DNA from: Tenodera sinensis
Taxonomy: Eukaryota > Arthropoda > Insecta > Mantodea > Mantidae
Reading direction: 5' to 3'
DNA length: 64,000 nucleotides
Assembly (NCBI GenBank): GCA_030765045.1
Contig: CM060967.1
Span: forward strand, 172,332,251 to 172,396,250
A program made the position numbers and the translations under genes. The notes under the pieces are model-generated. The model was given only the letters and a program-made list of their open reading frames with translations. It searched no databases and was not told the origin of the DNA. Below are positions 35,850-47,275 of the stretch, one piece after another; within the stretch, counting starts at the first letter, position 1; each line of letters starts with the position of its first letter.

Positions 35850-36114
35850 TTCAATCTTTATAACAATAAATCCGATTATCCGATTACGGAAGAGGGAGAA
35901 AGAATCGCTCCGATACTGACGGATAAGACAGATTTAAATTGACATTCACATCCTGCTCCCAACGGATCTCAAATTTGCAATATCAGAAGGGAGAAAAGCA
36001 ATGGATATGTCAGTCCCACATTCTTAAAAATAATGGTCTTTGTCTCGCTGTGTACCTCACATGCGCGCGCCGTCTTTGTAACGTGACCTAGGTTTCCTGC
36101 TAGGTACAGGTATC

Positions 36115-36170
36115 TATTTATTTATTTATTTATTTATTTATATATATATATATTTATTTATTTATTTATT
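36115..36170 (+). repeat. (TTTA)n-(TA)n-(TTTA)n compound repeat
   Basis: About 6 TTTA units, about 7 TA units, then about 5 TTTA units. Confidence 0.95.
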
Positions 36171-37537
36171 GATGAACATAACAGATAAAAACCCAATTGC
36201 AATGCTCATCACATCCCTTAAGGCAGGATTGGGCAAAAACAGCTTAACTTAGCCACTCCACTGAAACACGTTGTCTCACTCCACCTGCCATCCTTCTCCG
36301 ACACTGTTGTTCAGGTTCCGACATGCCCCATTCAGTGGCGAGTATGGCTGTTTCATAAAGAGCGGTAGGAAGAATTTTTTGTTAGTTACAAAAACAGGAA
36401 AGTTTTGCAGGATTGCAGTGTACAAATATAAAGTGTTACAATATCTAACGTCATTTTGATCAGAAGCATAAATCAAACTTATAGGTATTTATGTACAATT
36501 TCAAATGTACTTCCTGAATACTTCTATTCGTAAACATCTAAAAGGAACAGTATGATTGCACTTTTTAATGGTTAGTTTCTTACTAGTTTATTTAATATAA
36601 ACTATTGTATTTCGTGTTTAAAAGTTTGAACATATTATTAAGTTTAAACCCAAAGAATTTCTTATGTTGATCAAACAGTTTTAAAATATTTTAAAGCTAA
36701 ATAGCAATGAAACTTTACTACTGTATTTTGAAAGAGAAACGATATAGTATGTTAATCATAAGGCAGTATAAAGATCTTACGTACATAAAGATTAGGAATG
36801 TTATAAAGTTCAAGATCATGCAATTTGCCTAATTACAGTAGGTGGCTGTAATGACTACTGTAAGCAAACTATGTTTAATGTAAACAAAATAATGAATAAC
36901 AGGTTAGAAATTATTACTGCCGCACAAGTGGAACGAACGAAGCCACCACTGCACGTGTTGTATCCAAACAACCTTTGTCACTCGGCAAGAGAACGTAGGG
37001 TTGGTAAGGCAAGTTCAATCGCTACCACTCCTCTCGTGTCCATGCCTGCTTAAGGGCAAGGGCTTCATGACTATCGGCAGGGTTGGCTCGGTACTGGTCA
37101 TAAGGTGAGCTAATCCCTGAGAGCTGCCTGTTATCTGCATTTATCGCTTGATCTTCTGCTTCCTATTCCCTATAGATTTATCTGTCTCTCCCTTCGCATA
37201 TTATTTAAACTTATCCTATGTAATATCCATATCTAATTGTTGTCGTATATCTTTCCACTTTGTTCATTTCGCCATTTTCCATTATTCAGTCACTTCACTG
37301 TTTGTGTGTATTTTGTCACTTTAACATTTTGATCTCCTTATCTATATAACTATTATATCTGCTGGGTAATCAATGCGTTGTCTTCTTGCTTTCCAACTAC
37401 TGGTAACGCCTGAGAATGCTGCACAGTGCACAACAGGAGCGCCAGAGAAGTTGCCGCGGCAAATGGGGACATACATTAACCTTCTCGTGCATCAGTTATA
37501 ATATTCCAAAGTTATAATCCAAAGACAAAATCTTATC

Positions 37538-38402
37538 AAGTAAAAAATACGATGTTACACTCATATGACTTTCTCTACTCTTATACTAACCATTCTTGCA
37601 AACTCATATTCCTACATCTTCTTCCTGTTAGTCGAGATAAACATTTACAGAAATTATCTTATTGCTTATTTCCTTATAGGTACAAGGGGAATATGGGAAT
37701 AAAGTAGGCTTTGAGCGATAGTCAAATATTTTAAAGCTTTCAAATTCCGTTCTCTTTGCAAGACTAAGATATAAAAAATGAATAACGATCTTCCATTTGT
37801 GGAAAGTATAAGTTTTGCAAAAGTCACTCAAGAAACAAGGAATATCTCCGAAATAGTTCACTGCATCCAAAAAAAAAAAAAAAAAAAAAAAAAAGTTATT
37901 TAGACATAAATTGTGTGTTTTAACGAAATATACATTTTTTGTGCAGTAAGATTTGGTCTACCTCTTACCAGTTATGCAAAAGTCATCAAGAGTAAACAAG
38001 ACTACATAGGTTATAACCAGAAAATTCAAAAGATGCATTTCATTTTTTGATAAAAATATCTTAAACATACGGCATTTTAATTTGATTTTAGAGAAAATCA
38101 ACATTTCCAAAACATTTCCCTGTAGAGGGTAATGTAGGGTGAGGGAATTTTCTTCAAAATCTTCGTGTCGCATCCTTGAAAGATGTTAAACTTAAATAAC
38201 AACTTTGTCTTTTAACCGTGTTTTCGTTTTTGAGTTATGTTGTTCACATACAGAAACGCGCGTACACGGACATTTTTCTAAAACTCCCTTTTGCATTCAG
38301 GGGAGCTCAAAACATATTTCCGGTGAAATCTCGACATGGAATTTTTGGGTGGAATACACTAGTTCCCCTACTTACTATACACAGTAGAGAAAGTAAAAAA
38401 TA
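37538..38402 (-). mobile_element. Family A minus copy, near-complete, without a CA array
   Basis: All modules run 8 to 1: GATGTTACACTCATATGACT to ACTATACACAGTAGAGAAAG. The module 3 site reads only CACATACAGAAACGCGCGTA. An A-run of about 26 sits in module 6 (37868-37893). AAGTAAAAAATA is present at both boundaries (37538-37549 and 38391-38402). Confidence 0.9.
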
Positions 38403-39254
38403 TGAATTGGAAAAATTAGCTTTTTTTAGCAATATATTGTGATGGCGGCCGCGTGCCTAAAAGGTCTTTTGAGGTAGCTACCTCGCACCACTACGTTGCT
38501 AGGCAGTAAGTGGGCACAAGAAAGGTGGGTTCTAGACAGTAGGAGAAATCGATGGTGTTTAATTATAGGCTGTCTAAGCGATTCGGACGGGAAATTTTCA
38601 GTAAGTTTAATGTTGCGGTTGTGCGGTACACTCACAGGGCCGTCGTGCCGCAGTATCATAAATACACAGTTTTCTTCTTGTCTTTATCACAGTCTACAGT
38701 TTGTTGCGTTATCACAATTCACAACTTTTACTTCCGCACCCTGACTCATTGCTTTCAGTGTCTTTCTTCGCTTTCTCTGTCTCTCATATAGTAATTACGA
38801 CGATATAATCCCTCGACGCCCGTTAGGATCTTGTTCACGACGACCGACGTATCTTTCATCACGACACAAACACGCACAGAGCTGTCTCTCACTCACTGAC
38901 AAACTGACTCATGTACCTATCTCTATGACTACTATTTTATCGCCTCATTATCATCTCCTGTATATGTCACAATCATCTTTCTCGACTTCTACGTACGCGC
39001 TGGCGATGAGGTGGCGAGATCTTTCTCGAAAGTTCTGGAGAAACCTGTTTTCTGTAGGCACTTGCATTGTTATTAATCACGTACACAAAAAACATTCTGA
39101 CCTTGAACGCCTTGTGGCGTGAGGTAGCTTGGATCTGTACGTCCTTTGTTGTGAGCCGAGCCCCAAGGCACATTATATTGAGCATAAAACACAGAACTAT
39201 GTTTTGTGATTCATTTTTAAAAGAAATAAAGTGAAATAAGTAACTGCACTTGTT
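38403..39254. other. Unassigned stretch
   Basis: Open frames of up to 159 codons (38973-39452 minus) carry no known motif and run into family A sequence, so I do not call a gene. Confidence 0.45.
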
Positions 39255-39315
39255 ATTTGTCACATAATTGGAGTACAGAAAGTCATGTGAGTGCAGAATG
39301 TCAGATTTTGATGTC
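39255..39315 (+). mobile_element. Family A 3' end fragment
   Basis: TGGAGTACAGAAAGTCATGT then GAGTGCAGAATGTCAGATTT: only module 8. Confidence 0.7.
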
Positions 39316-39954
39316 AAAGATTTGTTGGAAATGAAAAGAAACGGGATGATATTGTTCACTGAAAGACTTAAAGCCAATAAACTGTGTATATGTGTGTCAG
39401 AGAGCGCGGGCAGGGATGTAAGCCTGTGATTTATCAGGGGCTGAGAGAACATTGCAAAAACAGTACTACTCCGAATTCTTGTTCAGGAAGGAACAAAGAG
39501 GTGCTTAACTCTAGAGCACTGGGCGGGGGGACGGGGGGGGGGGGGGACAAAATGAGGACATACACCCGGGACCCAGTAACGAAAAGCATAAGTTAGGAAT
39601 TCTCCGTGGGTCCTTGTTCAGACAAAAGAGGAAAGAGAACACAGAAAAATAGAAGGAATACATTAACGGGACAAGAGAGAAATACACAACCAAATTGGAA
39701 CGGAAGATTACTTAAACAACAAAACAGAAATTGTTGCTTTTCTCGTTGAGCATAAAAACAAATTACATTTTAGGCTCTATAGGTTTTGTCCTCTTGTCGA
39801 GTGGAATGTTATTTGTTTAAAAGAAATAAGATTTAAACATAGTTGTTTTTATTTTCTCTTTCGCCTAGATAATAGGTACTCTAAATAGACGAAACATGGC
39901 GATTTTGTGTGTGTTTGTGTATATCTTTCTGAAACGAAAATAACCCAATATAGA
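39316..39954. other. Unassigned stretch with poly(G)
   Basis: A G14 run lies at 39533-39546. Nothing else recognised. Confidence 0.5.
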
Positions 39955-40066
39955 TATTTGCTACACTCACATGACTTTCTCTACTCTTGTATAAACTATT
40001 CTTACAGACCCTTATTCTTTTAAATACTTCATGCTTATCCAGATAAACATGTTTACAAATTATCAT
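39955..40066 (-). mobile_element. Family A 3' end fragment (minus)
   Basis: GCTACACTCACATGACTTTC to CAGATAAACATGTTTACAAA, cut at the left end of family B copy 2. Confidence 0.8.
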
Positions 40067-40434
40067 AAGTAATGTCACAAGACGTCTAACCTAACCTATA
40101 AATTCTCGAGCGGAACGAGAGTGAGACCGGTGAATTATATTTATATGAACTATTTCATAAATAAAATATTAATTCAAATATCATATAGCAAAGATTAGTC
40201 CAAGAACCTTAAGTGCTATAACAAATAACATAAAATATACTAATTTCATGTACTGCATTCTAACTTACTCAGCGCTGCCAACTTAGGACAACGAAATCCA
40301 AGAATTACATGTATTTCGAACTTCTCTTGTTATAACAGAAACCTGTTTATAATGTGAAATAAATCTCACCCAATGTTTAGCCTTCACAAATAACATTGCT
40401 TATGGAAAAATTTATTATTAAACGTACAATAGTT
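40067..40434 (+). repeat. Family B copy 2
   Basis: AGTAATGTCACAAGACGTCT, TAAATTCTCGAGCGGAACGA, GCTGCCAACTTAGGACAACG, GAATTACATGTATTTCGAAC. It lies exactly between two minus family A pieces, which suggests that it was inserted into family A DNA or the reverse. Confidence 0.82.
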
Positions 40435-40838
40435 AAAAATCTGATATGTTGCACTCACATGACTTTCTCTACTCACTCTTGTACAAACTGTTCTTACAAA
40501 CTGTTATTCATATAGCTTCTTCATGTTAATAGAGATAAATATTTGTAAAAATTAACTTATTGCTTATTTTCTTGTAGATACAAGTGGAATGTATGAATAA
40601 AGTAAGCTTTAAGTGGTCGTCAAATGTTTTAAAGCTGGTTGCTATCTGAAAGCTTTCAAATTGCATTCTCTTTCATGATTAGGAGGGAAAAAAGACCGGA
40701 GAAAACGGTTAATCACTTCCCATCTGAGAAACGCGTATTTGAAAACAAGAAATATCTCAGAAATGATTAACTCCACAAAAAATGTATTTGGCAAAGATGT
40801 TGTGGTTTTACGGGATCTAAAACTTTTGTGTAAAATAA
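40435..40838 (-). mobile_element. Family A minus piece (modules 8-6), left half of an inverted pair
   Basis: AAATCTGATATGTTGCACTC to TGTATTTGGCAAAGATGTTG. The plus-oriented continuation of modules 5-6 follows at once. Confidence 0.85.
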
Positions 40839-40982
40839 AATCGATATCTTAAATTCTCTGGGGAGGTTCTCAAAATCTGTTTGCAGTCTGGATGACCTTT
40901 TCATAACTGGTAAACCGCAAGATATATACCAAAATAGCTTACTCCACAAAGAATGTAGATCTCGTTAAGACAATTTGTCTGC
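40839..40982 (+). mobile_element. Family A plus piece (module 5), right half of the inverted pair
   Basis: GGTTCTCAAAATCTGTTTGC, TCTGGATGACCTTTTCATAA, AATGTAGATCTCGTTAAGAC. It belongs to the 'CTCAAAA' variant and ends where another plus copy begins. Confidence 0.82.
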
Positions 40983-41109
40983 TGCATTTTTATTTTCTTT
41001 ACTAGTAAGTAGAGGAAGTATTGTATTCTACCTAAAATTCGATGTCGAGATTTCACCGGAAATATGTTTTGAGACCCCGTTAATCCAAGAAAAAAGCATT
41101 TTTAGAAAA

Positions 41110-41198
<89 letters not shown>

Positions 41199-41690
41199 TG
41201 TCAATCTGTGGACAAAATAAGTTAAAAACGAAAAGTCTGTTAAAAACCAAAATTGGAATATAAGTTTAACGTCTTTGAAGGATGCGACACGAAGATTTTG
41301 GAGAAAATTGCTCTATCCTAAACTACCCTTTATATGGAAAATTTTTCGGAAATTTTTATTTTTTTGAAAATGGCTCTAGCGATTTTCATTAAAATGCCAT
41401 ATATTTAAATATATTTTTGTGACAAATGAAATGTATATTTTGAATTTTCTGGCTATAGCCTGTGTAGTCATATTTACTCTGGATGACTTTTGCGTAACTG
41501 GTAAACCGTAAGAGATGGACCAAATCTTACAAAAAATATGTATGTCTTGCTAAAATACACAATTTATGTCTGAATATTTTTTTTTTTTTTTGTACAGTGA
41601 ACTAGTCCTTGTTATTTTTGTCAGTTTCGGAAAACAAACTATCGTCAGATGAACATAGTAGATAGAGGAATGAAAGTATATACGTCCTTA
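40983..41690 (+). mobile_element. Family A plus copy, modules 1-6
   Basis: TTTTTATTTTCTTTACTAGT, module 2, (TG)n at 41112-41197, modules 4-5 intact to AAACACACAATTTATG-like sequence, a T15-type run, then fading after GTTTCGGAAAACAAACTATC. Modules 7-8 are missing. Confidence 0.88.
41112..41197 (+). repeat. (TG)n microsatellite in family A module 3
   Basis: About 43 uninterrupted TG units directly after GCATTTTTAGAAAAAGG. Confidence 0.97.
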
Positions 41691-42250
41691 GGCTTTTTCT
41701 GTCTTGCTGGAACGTGTGTGAAGGGTGGTCCTCGTATATTTGAAAATCCTCCATCTCTCGGCGCTAAGCGCAGCCAGCATGCCACGAGGTTAAGCCCACC
41801 AACTTGCGAGGTCGCACAGTCCATTTGAATTTGGAATATCTTCCCATACCACCACTCCGGGATTGGTTTCTGCGTCGGGTGCTGACGTTTGACATCCTCA
41901 CTACCCTTTGCTGAGGGGAAGGGAAGGTTTTTATTGGCTAGCAGCGTGCACTGCTCTATTGGGATTGGAAAAGGCGACTTCGAAACGGAGATTTCGGAAT
42001 TTTATCCTACATAAAGACGTCGCAATAACACGCTCGAAAGTTTTCCTTTAGGCCACTAAGAGACCTTCATCTTCAGAATGTCGCGGTTGGAAGATATTCT
42101 ATCACAGTATATTGCGATACAAATGTGGTAAGATGGAGCACCAGTTAATACCCGAGTTCCTCTTGCATGTTCCTGATTTACAAACGGACCAAATTGGGCA
42201 TTTGCCCACAGCGACAGTTTTTGAGGAATTTGTACGGAAAAATAGGGCAA
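41691..42250. other. Unassigned stretch
   Basis: No gene recognised; short frames lack known motifs. Confidence 0.5.
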
Positions 42251-42750
42251 CAAAAATCTGATGTGATGCACTCACATGACTTTCTCTACTCCTGTACAAA
42301 CTTTTCTTCATGCTAGTCCAGACAAGCATTTATAGACAATATCTTTTGCATATTTCCCTGCAGCTACAAGGGGAATATGGGAATACAGTACCTTTTAAGA
42401 GATAATCAAATGTTCTAATACAACAGCTGATCGCTATATACCATTGAAATTCCGTTGTCCTTGCATGCTTAAGAAATAAAAAAGAATAACTCCCATTTCA
42501 AAAAGCATAAGTGCTGGAAAATTCAAACAAATAGCAAGGAATATCAGAGAAATGGTTCACTCCACAAAAAGGTTTCAGTGACATAAATTGTGTGTTTTAA
42601 TAGTTTTACTTTCTCTACTACGAATTCAGGAGGCCTCAAAACATGTACGAGTATTAAGGCTAAGGATTTCTTCTGGGCTTATCTCTTACGAGTATTTCCA
42701 GTGAAATCTCGACATCGAATTTTTGGATGGAAAACAATACTACCCCTACT
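42251..42750. mobile_element. Family A mosaic: minus body, plus terminus, minus arm
   Basis: AAATCTGATGTGATGCACTC to ATAAATTGTGTGTTTTAATA is minus modules 8-6 (42251-42600). GTTTTACTTTCTCTACTACG is a plus module 1 (42602-42621). AATTCAGGAGGCCTCAAAAC to ACTACCCCTACTTAG is a minus module 2-1 arm, with a ~50-bp foreign segment in it near 42650-42690. Confidence 0.82.
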
Positions 42751-43452
42751 TAGAAAATGGTCCGCGTGCGTGTGTGTGTGTGTGTGTGTGTGCACGCGCG
42801 TGTCTGTCAGTCTGTGGGCAGCATAACTAAAAAACAAAGTTGGTTAGAAACCAAAATTAGTATTTAAGTTTAATATCTTTCAAGGATGCGAAGATTTTGA
42901 AGAAAATTCCTCCACCCTGAACTAACTTTTACGTGGAAAATGTTTCGAAATTTTTTATTTTCTCGAAAATGGCTCTAAGGAGTTTGATTAAAGTGCCATA
43001 TGGTTAAGATATTTGTATGACAAATGAAATGTATATTTTGAATTTTCTGGCTATAGCCCATGTAGTCCTCTTTACTCTGGGTGACTTTTATATCACTGGT
43101 AAACCGTAAGAGATTGACAAAATCTTACTGTAGAAATAATGAAGATCTTGTTAAAAAACACAAGAAATGTCCTGCTGCATTTTTTGTGGAGTGAACCATT
43201 TCAGAGATATTGCTAGTTATTTACGTGGATTTTGCAATACTTGTACTTTTTTAAGTGGAAGTTTGTTATTCGCTTTTTTATCTTTTGGCCGTGCAAAGGG
43301 AACGTAATTTCAAAGCTTTTGCAGATTTGAACTATCGCTCAAAGCCTGCCGTATTCCCATTTCCACTCGGAAATCAGCAATGAGATAACTTCTACAAATG
43401 TAAGAATGGTTAGTACAAGGGTAGAGATAGTCATGTGAGTGCATATTCTTTT
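42751..43452 (+). mobile_element. Family A plus copy, modules 3-8
   Basis: AAAATGGTCCGCGTGCGTGT, a short TG array (42771-42800), modules 4-8 to AGGGTAGAGATAGTCATGTG. The 5' terminus in this orientation is missing because the mosaic at 42251 runs straight into it. Confidence 0.88.
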
Positions 43453-43997
43453 TAGCAGGTGTTCCACCGAACACAGTAAATATAAATCTTGAATCTCTCA
43501 GAGCTGGTGCGCGTGCTAAGAACATACATATGTAAAAGCAGAGAATTTTGTGAAACATATAGAAGCCAATACCTATGTACGGTAAGTGGATTGGTTAACC
43601 CAAGTGCCTGTCCAGAGAGGTAAGTGTTAAGGTGAAATCTGCTGCGTACAATTCGATTTCGTTATTACATTTGTCAATTTTATCTCACGCCTGCTGCTGA
43701 TGCTGCTGCTGCTGACAATTCCTCCGCGATTTAAACTGAATTTTCTTCTTTATTTCCGCATGTTCGTAAACAGGATTTGTAAGCTCCACACAATACAAGG
43801 AGGGGAAAACCGATTAGCTGGCAGGGACGGTTAGACGACAAGACATTTTCTTCCCTCCGCGTTTATCTTAGGGGAAAAGGTTACATTCAAAATAAGGGGA
43901 TAACATTTTGACGTTTCCCAGGTGTTCGTTGTGATGCATCAGTTGCTGATACACAAATATTCTTGAAGATAGCAGTACTGGCTGGTTGGCGTGTGTA
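43453..43997. other. Unassigned stretch
   Basis: A short CTG-rich tract (43688-43715) and a donor-like AGAG/GTAAGT (near 43619) occur but no exon was recognised. Confidence 0.45.
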
Positions 43998-44118
43998 CAC
44001 CTGTCGGTCTGTGAATTCAAAACGAAGAGTTTGATACTAAAATTCAGGATCTTTCAAAGTTTGACACGAAGATTTTCCAGAGAATCTTCCACCGCAAACT
44101 GCACTTTACACAGAAATA

Positions 44119-44165
<47 letters not shown>

Positions 44166-44262
44166 ACTTTTATTTCCTCTAAAATGGCCCTAACGATGTT
44201 CATGTTTAAGATATTTTTATTACAAATAGATGATTTTTCTAGTCTCTAAAAATGTCTTCATA
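43998..44262 (+). mobile_element. Family A plus fragment (modules 4-5)
   Basis: GTCTGTGAATTCAAAACGAA, TTTGACACGAAGATTTTCCA, TGCACTTTACACAG, an A36 run (44128-44163), then GGCCCTAACGATG and AAGATATTTTTATTACAAAT. It is joined directly to the next copy. Confidence 0.8.
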
Positions 44263-44493
44263 TTACTTTCTCTACTACGTGTAGTAAGTATAGATAGTAT
44301 TGTATTCCACCCAAATATTCGATGTCGAGAGTTTACCGGTAATATATTTTTAAGGCCCTCTGAATCCAAAAAAGCATTTTTAGAATAAGGTCCGTGTGTG
44401 TATGTGTGTCAGTTTGTGGGCAGCATAACTCAACAAGAAGTCGGTTAAAAACCAACGTTGGTAATTAAGTAATAAAGGATGCGACACGAATAT
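44263..44493 (+). mobile_element. Family A plus fragment (modules 1-4)
   Basis: ATTACTTTCTCTACTACGTG to GGATGCGACACGAATATAGC, with only a short TGTGTGTGTATGTGTG at module 3. Confidence 0.85.
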
Positions 44494-45000
44494 AGCCTGC
44501 GAATTCACATAAACACTTGTGGACGTGGATTGGTTGTCTCAGTCGCTGGCACAGCGAACGGAGTTTCCTTGCATGAAATACTAGGGTTTTAGAAATCCGT
44601 AGTTGTCGACTGAATTCCCCACAGGATCGAATATCTGTCCTTATCAGGATTGAGTGTTCATGGTGAAAATCCTCTAGCGTATCCTCGCAGAGTGGCTGTA
44701 ACATAAGACATTCCCTCAGGAGTCTCAGTGGGGTGGATCTCAAGATTGTGTGTGTGTGTGCCTTTCCAGCAAAAATAATCTTCTCTTTACACAGAAGTCA
44801 TTGAGATTATCTTCATCTGCTTGTAAACTCGATGACAATTCGACCTAGGTGTAATTTGAGATTGAAGCTATTTCTACAAACAGATCTGTGTTGAGGGAAG
44901 GAAAAATATACAGGGTGGAAGGTACTACTTCTGCCTGATCGCTGTAAGAAATATGTATAGCACAGTTATTGTCAATAAAGAACCGCTGTCAAGTATATGG
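44494..45000. other. Unassigned segment following truncated family A
   Basis: A 92-codon minus frame covers 44465-44743 but overlaps family A at its end and shows no motif I recognise. Function unknown, possibly a decayed mobile-element gene. Confidence 0.4.
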
Positions 45001-46540
45001 AGACATCTAACTTCATATACATATATTCATATATAGCAATTCCTGTATATGAATACATTTTCGCAACTTGGAAACGGCTCTAACGATTTCGATCAAGTTT
45101 TGTATTTAGATAGGATTTTGCTTATTAAGTTTATCTATATAGGTGTCATTCCTGAAAAACGCGATTTTACGCGTAACAGTCACAATTGATCCAAACCTTA
45201 TTTTGACCATAATAGCTATGTTAATGTGCTAATTTCAACAAACAAGTCAGAATATTACAGGTCTCGTCACGGAAACGGCTACAATAATTAGGATGAAAAT
45301 TTATATTTAGTTAACATTTTGCTTTTCAAGCTTATCTAAATAAGTATCTTCTCCCAAAAAGAACACGATTTAAAATAGAAAAAAGAAAAGCCGAGCGAAG
45401 CTCGGTCGCCCAGGTACTTGTCTTTAAACGAGCATTTCTTGTATGCAAATATATTTCGCGTACCTCTGAAACAGCTCTGACATTTGGATCAAATTGTGTG
45501 TTTAAATATGGTTTGACGGCGCCGTGGCCGAGGGGTTAGAGGTTCGCCCACCACCTAGGCGACCCGGGTTCCATCCCAGGGACCCCCATGTGGTATTCGT
45601 GGTGGACCAAGCGGTGTCAGGGCCGATTTTCTCCGTGTTCTCCGATTTCCCCCGCCACTCATTCCACAAATTGCTCCATTATCACCTTTTCAATCATAGA
45701 TTTCGCCTACATTTCATATCATCTCTTTCTCACTCTCATACTTCACTCTGGCCGGTCCATAGGTTCTTGTGCTCCCCGACAGACGTCTGACCCCTAGGCA
45801 CTCCTTTGTAACTCCTACATAAGGGGTGGTAATCAGCTAAAGAAAGAAAGAAAAAAAAAAAATAAAGAAGAAAAGATAAGGTTTTTCTTTTTGAGTTTAT
45901 CGATATAGGTGTCTTTCCTGAAAAAAACGCGATTTTACATAATAAAGAAATCATATTTTAACAGTGTTTTCTGTAATTACTTTTGAGTAGCACATTCACA
46001 TCTTTTCCTCTACTCACTCTTGTATAATAAAATTCTGAAAAAACTCGATTTTACACGCGAAAAAGATTTTTTCTTTCCTTCTTCTACAAATTCTTTTGTG
46101 TATGTTTGAAACAGAAATGCTACATATTACACTCACACTGTTTTCTCTGCTCAAGTTTAGGTAACACATAGAGACCTGTTTCTCTACTCTCTTCTGTAGA
46201 CAACCTACATCATCTATAGGCGGATGTTTCTGTCTTGTATGTAACTGATAATCCCGAAAAGGGCTTGACCGGTCATCACGAAATTCACCACGTATATGTA
46301 GTGTCATGCAGAAGATATTTATGCTATCCATTTTACTATATAATATATTACTTTTACATGGTTTTCTTTATTCGCTTTTCTTTTACATAACACATATATC
46401 CTTTACTGGCCCTTCATCATACAATGCATGCATTTTTTAATGGCTGAAATATAAATGCAACGTATTGCATCTAAATAAGTGTCTTCTACGAAAAAAACAC
46501 GATCTTGTAAGACGGGAAAAAACAAGGAAAAGGTAACTTA
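45001..46540. repeat. Family C: locally repeated units with a terminal-type hairpin
   Basis: GAAAAACGCGATTTTAC-like motifs recur near 45157, 45360, 45920, 46040 and 46490, each preceded by TTATCTATATAGGTGTC-like sequence at roughly constant distance. Units share GGCTCTAACGATTTCGATCA. A SINE splits the third unit (45515-45875). At 45391-45405 lies CCGAGC-GAA-GCTCGG followed by TCGCCCAGGTACTTG, which resembles the subterminal hairpin near the 3' end of rolling-circle elements. No coding part or 5' end was found, so the class is unproven. Confidence 0.6.
45506..45884 (+). mobile_element. SINE type 2, full length, with 9-bp target duplication
   Basis: ATA(T/A)GGTTT flanks it at 45506-45514 and 45876-45884 (one mismatch). 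The head has GCCGTGGCCGAGGGGTTAGA (A box) and CGGGTTCCATCCC (B box, one change); the body has CCCATGTGGTATTCGTGGTG and CTCCCCGACAGACGTCTGAC; the tail is A/G-rich (AAAGAAAGAAAGAAAAAAA). Confidence 0.9.
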
Positions 46541-46587
46541 ATTTTGAAATATTCATTCCTTTCTGAAATGTGATGCCATCATTCATT

Positions 46588-47275
46588 TTTTACTTTCTCT
46601 ACTACGTATAGTAAGTAGGGGAAGTATTTTATTCCATCCAAAAATTTGATGTCGATATTTCACCGGAAATACATGTTTTGAGGCCCTGAATAAAAAAACA
46701 ACACATTTTTAGAAAAATGTAGGTGTGTGTCTGCGAACAACATAACAAAAAAAAAAAAACGTTAAGTTGGTTAAAAACCAAAGTTTGATATTTTTCAAGG
46801 GTGCGACACGAAGATTTTGAAGAAAATTCCTCCTTCCCAGACTACTCTTTACATAAAACATTTTCCCCAAGTTTTGATTTTCTCAAAAATGGCTCCATGG
46901 ATTTTGATTAAAATGCCATAGGTTTAAGATATTTTTATGAATGTTCTGTGAACGTTCTCAGAAATCTCTGCAGTCTGGGTGACTTTTGCATTACTAATTA
47001 TCTTAGTAATCAAAAAATATAGATCTCGTTAAAACGCACTATTTACATATCTCTAATGCTTTTTTGTGTGGAGTGGACTATTTCAGAGATATTCCTTGTA
47101 ATTAGTGTGAATTGGAAGGTGGTTAACCGGTTTTTTATGTCTTGGCCATGCATAGAGAATGGGATATCAAAACCATCATATAGTGACTAGCTCTTAAAAT
47201 ATTTGACTATCACTTAAAGCCTACTGCATTCTCATATTACCCTTGTGCCTACAAGAAAAGTAGCAACAAGATAAG
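46588..47275 (+). mobile_element. Family A plus copy, modules 1-7, left of a LINE insertion
   Basis: TTTTTACTTTCTCTACTACG, module 2, a very short TG region, A13-type run, modules 4-7 in the 'TTCTCAGAAATCTCTGCAGT' variant, to AGAAAAGTAGCAACAAGATA. It resumes at 47905. Confidence 0.9.

Larger units (their letters stand above)
35469..37537. other. Mostly unassigned stretch with two simple repeats
   Basis: No gene recognised. A (GGCTC)n tract lies at 35815-35849 and (TTTA)n/(TA)n at 36115-36170. Confidence 0.45.

Noticed and set aside
38973..39452. 159-codon minus frame as a gene
   Set aside because: No motif, no splice context, and it overlaps family A module 8 sequence.
44465..44743. 92-codon minus frame as a conserved gene
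   Set aside because: It ends inside family A module 4 and I recognise no domain in any frame; left unassigned.
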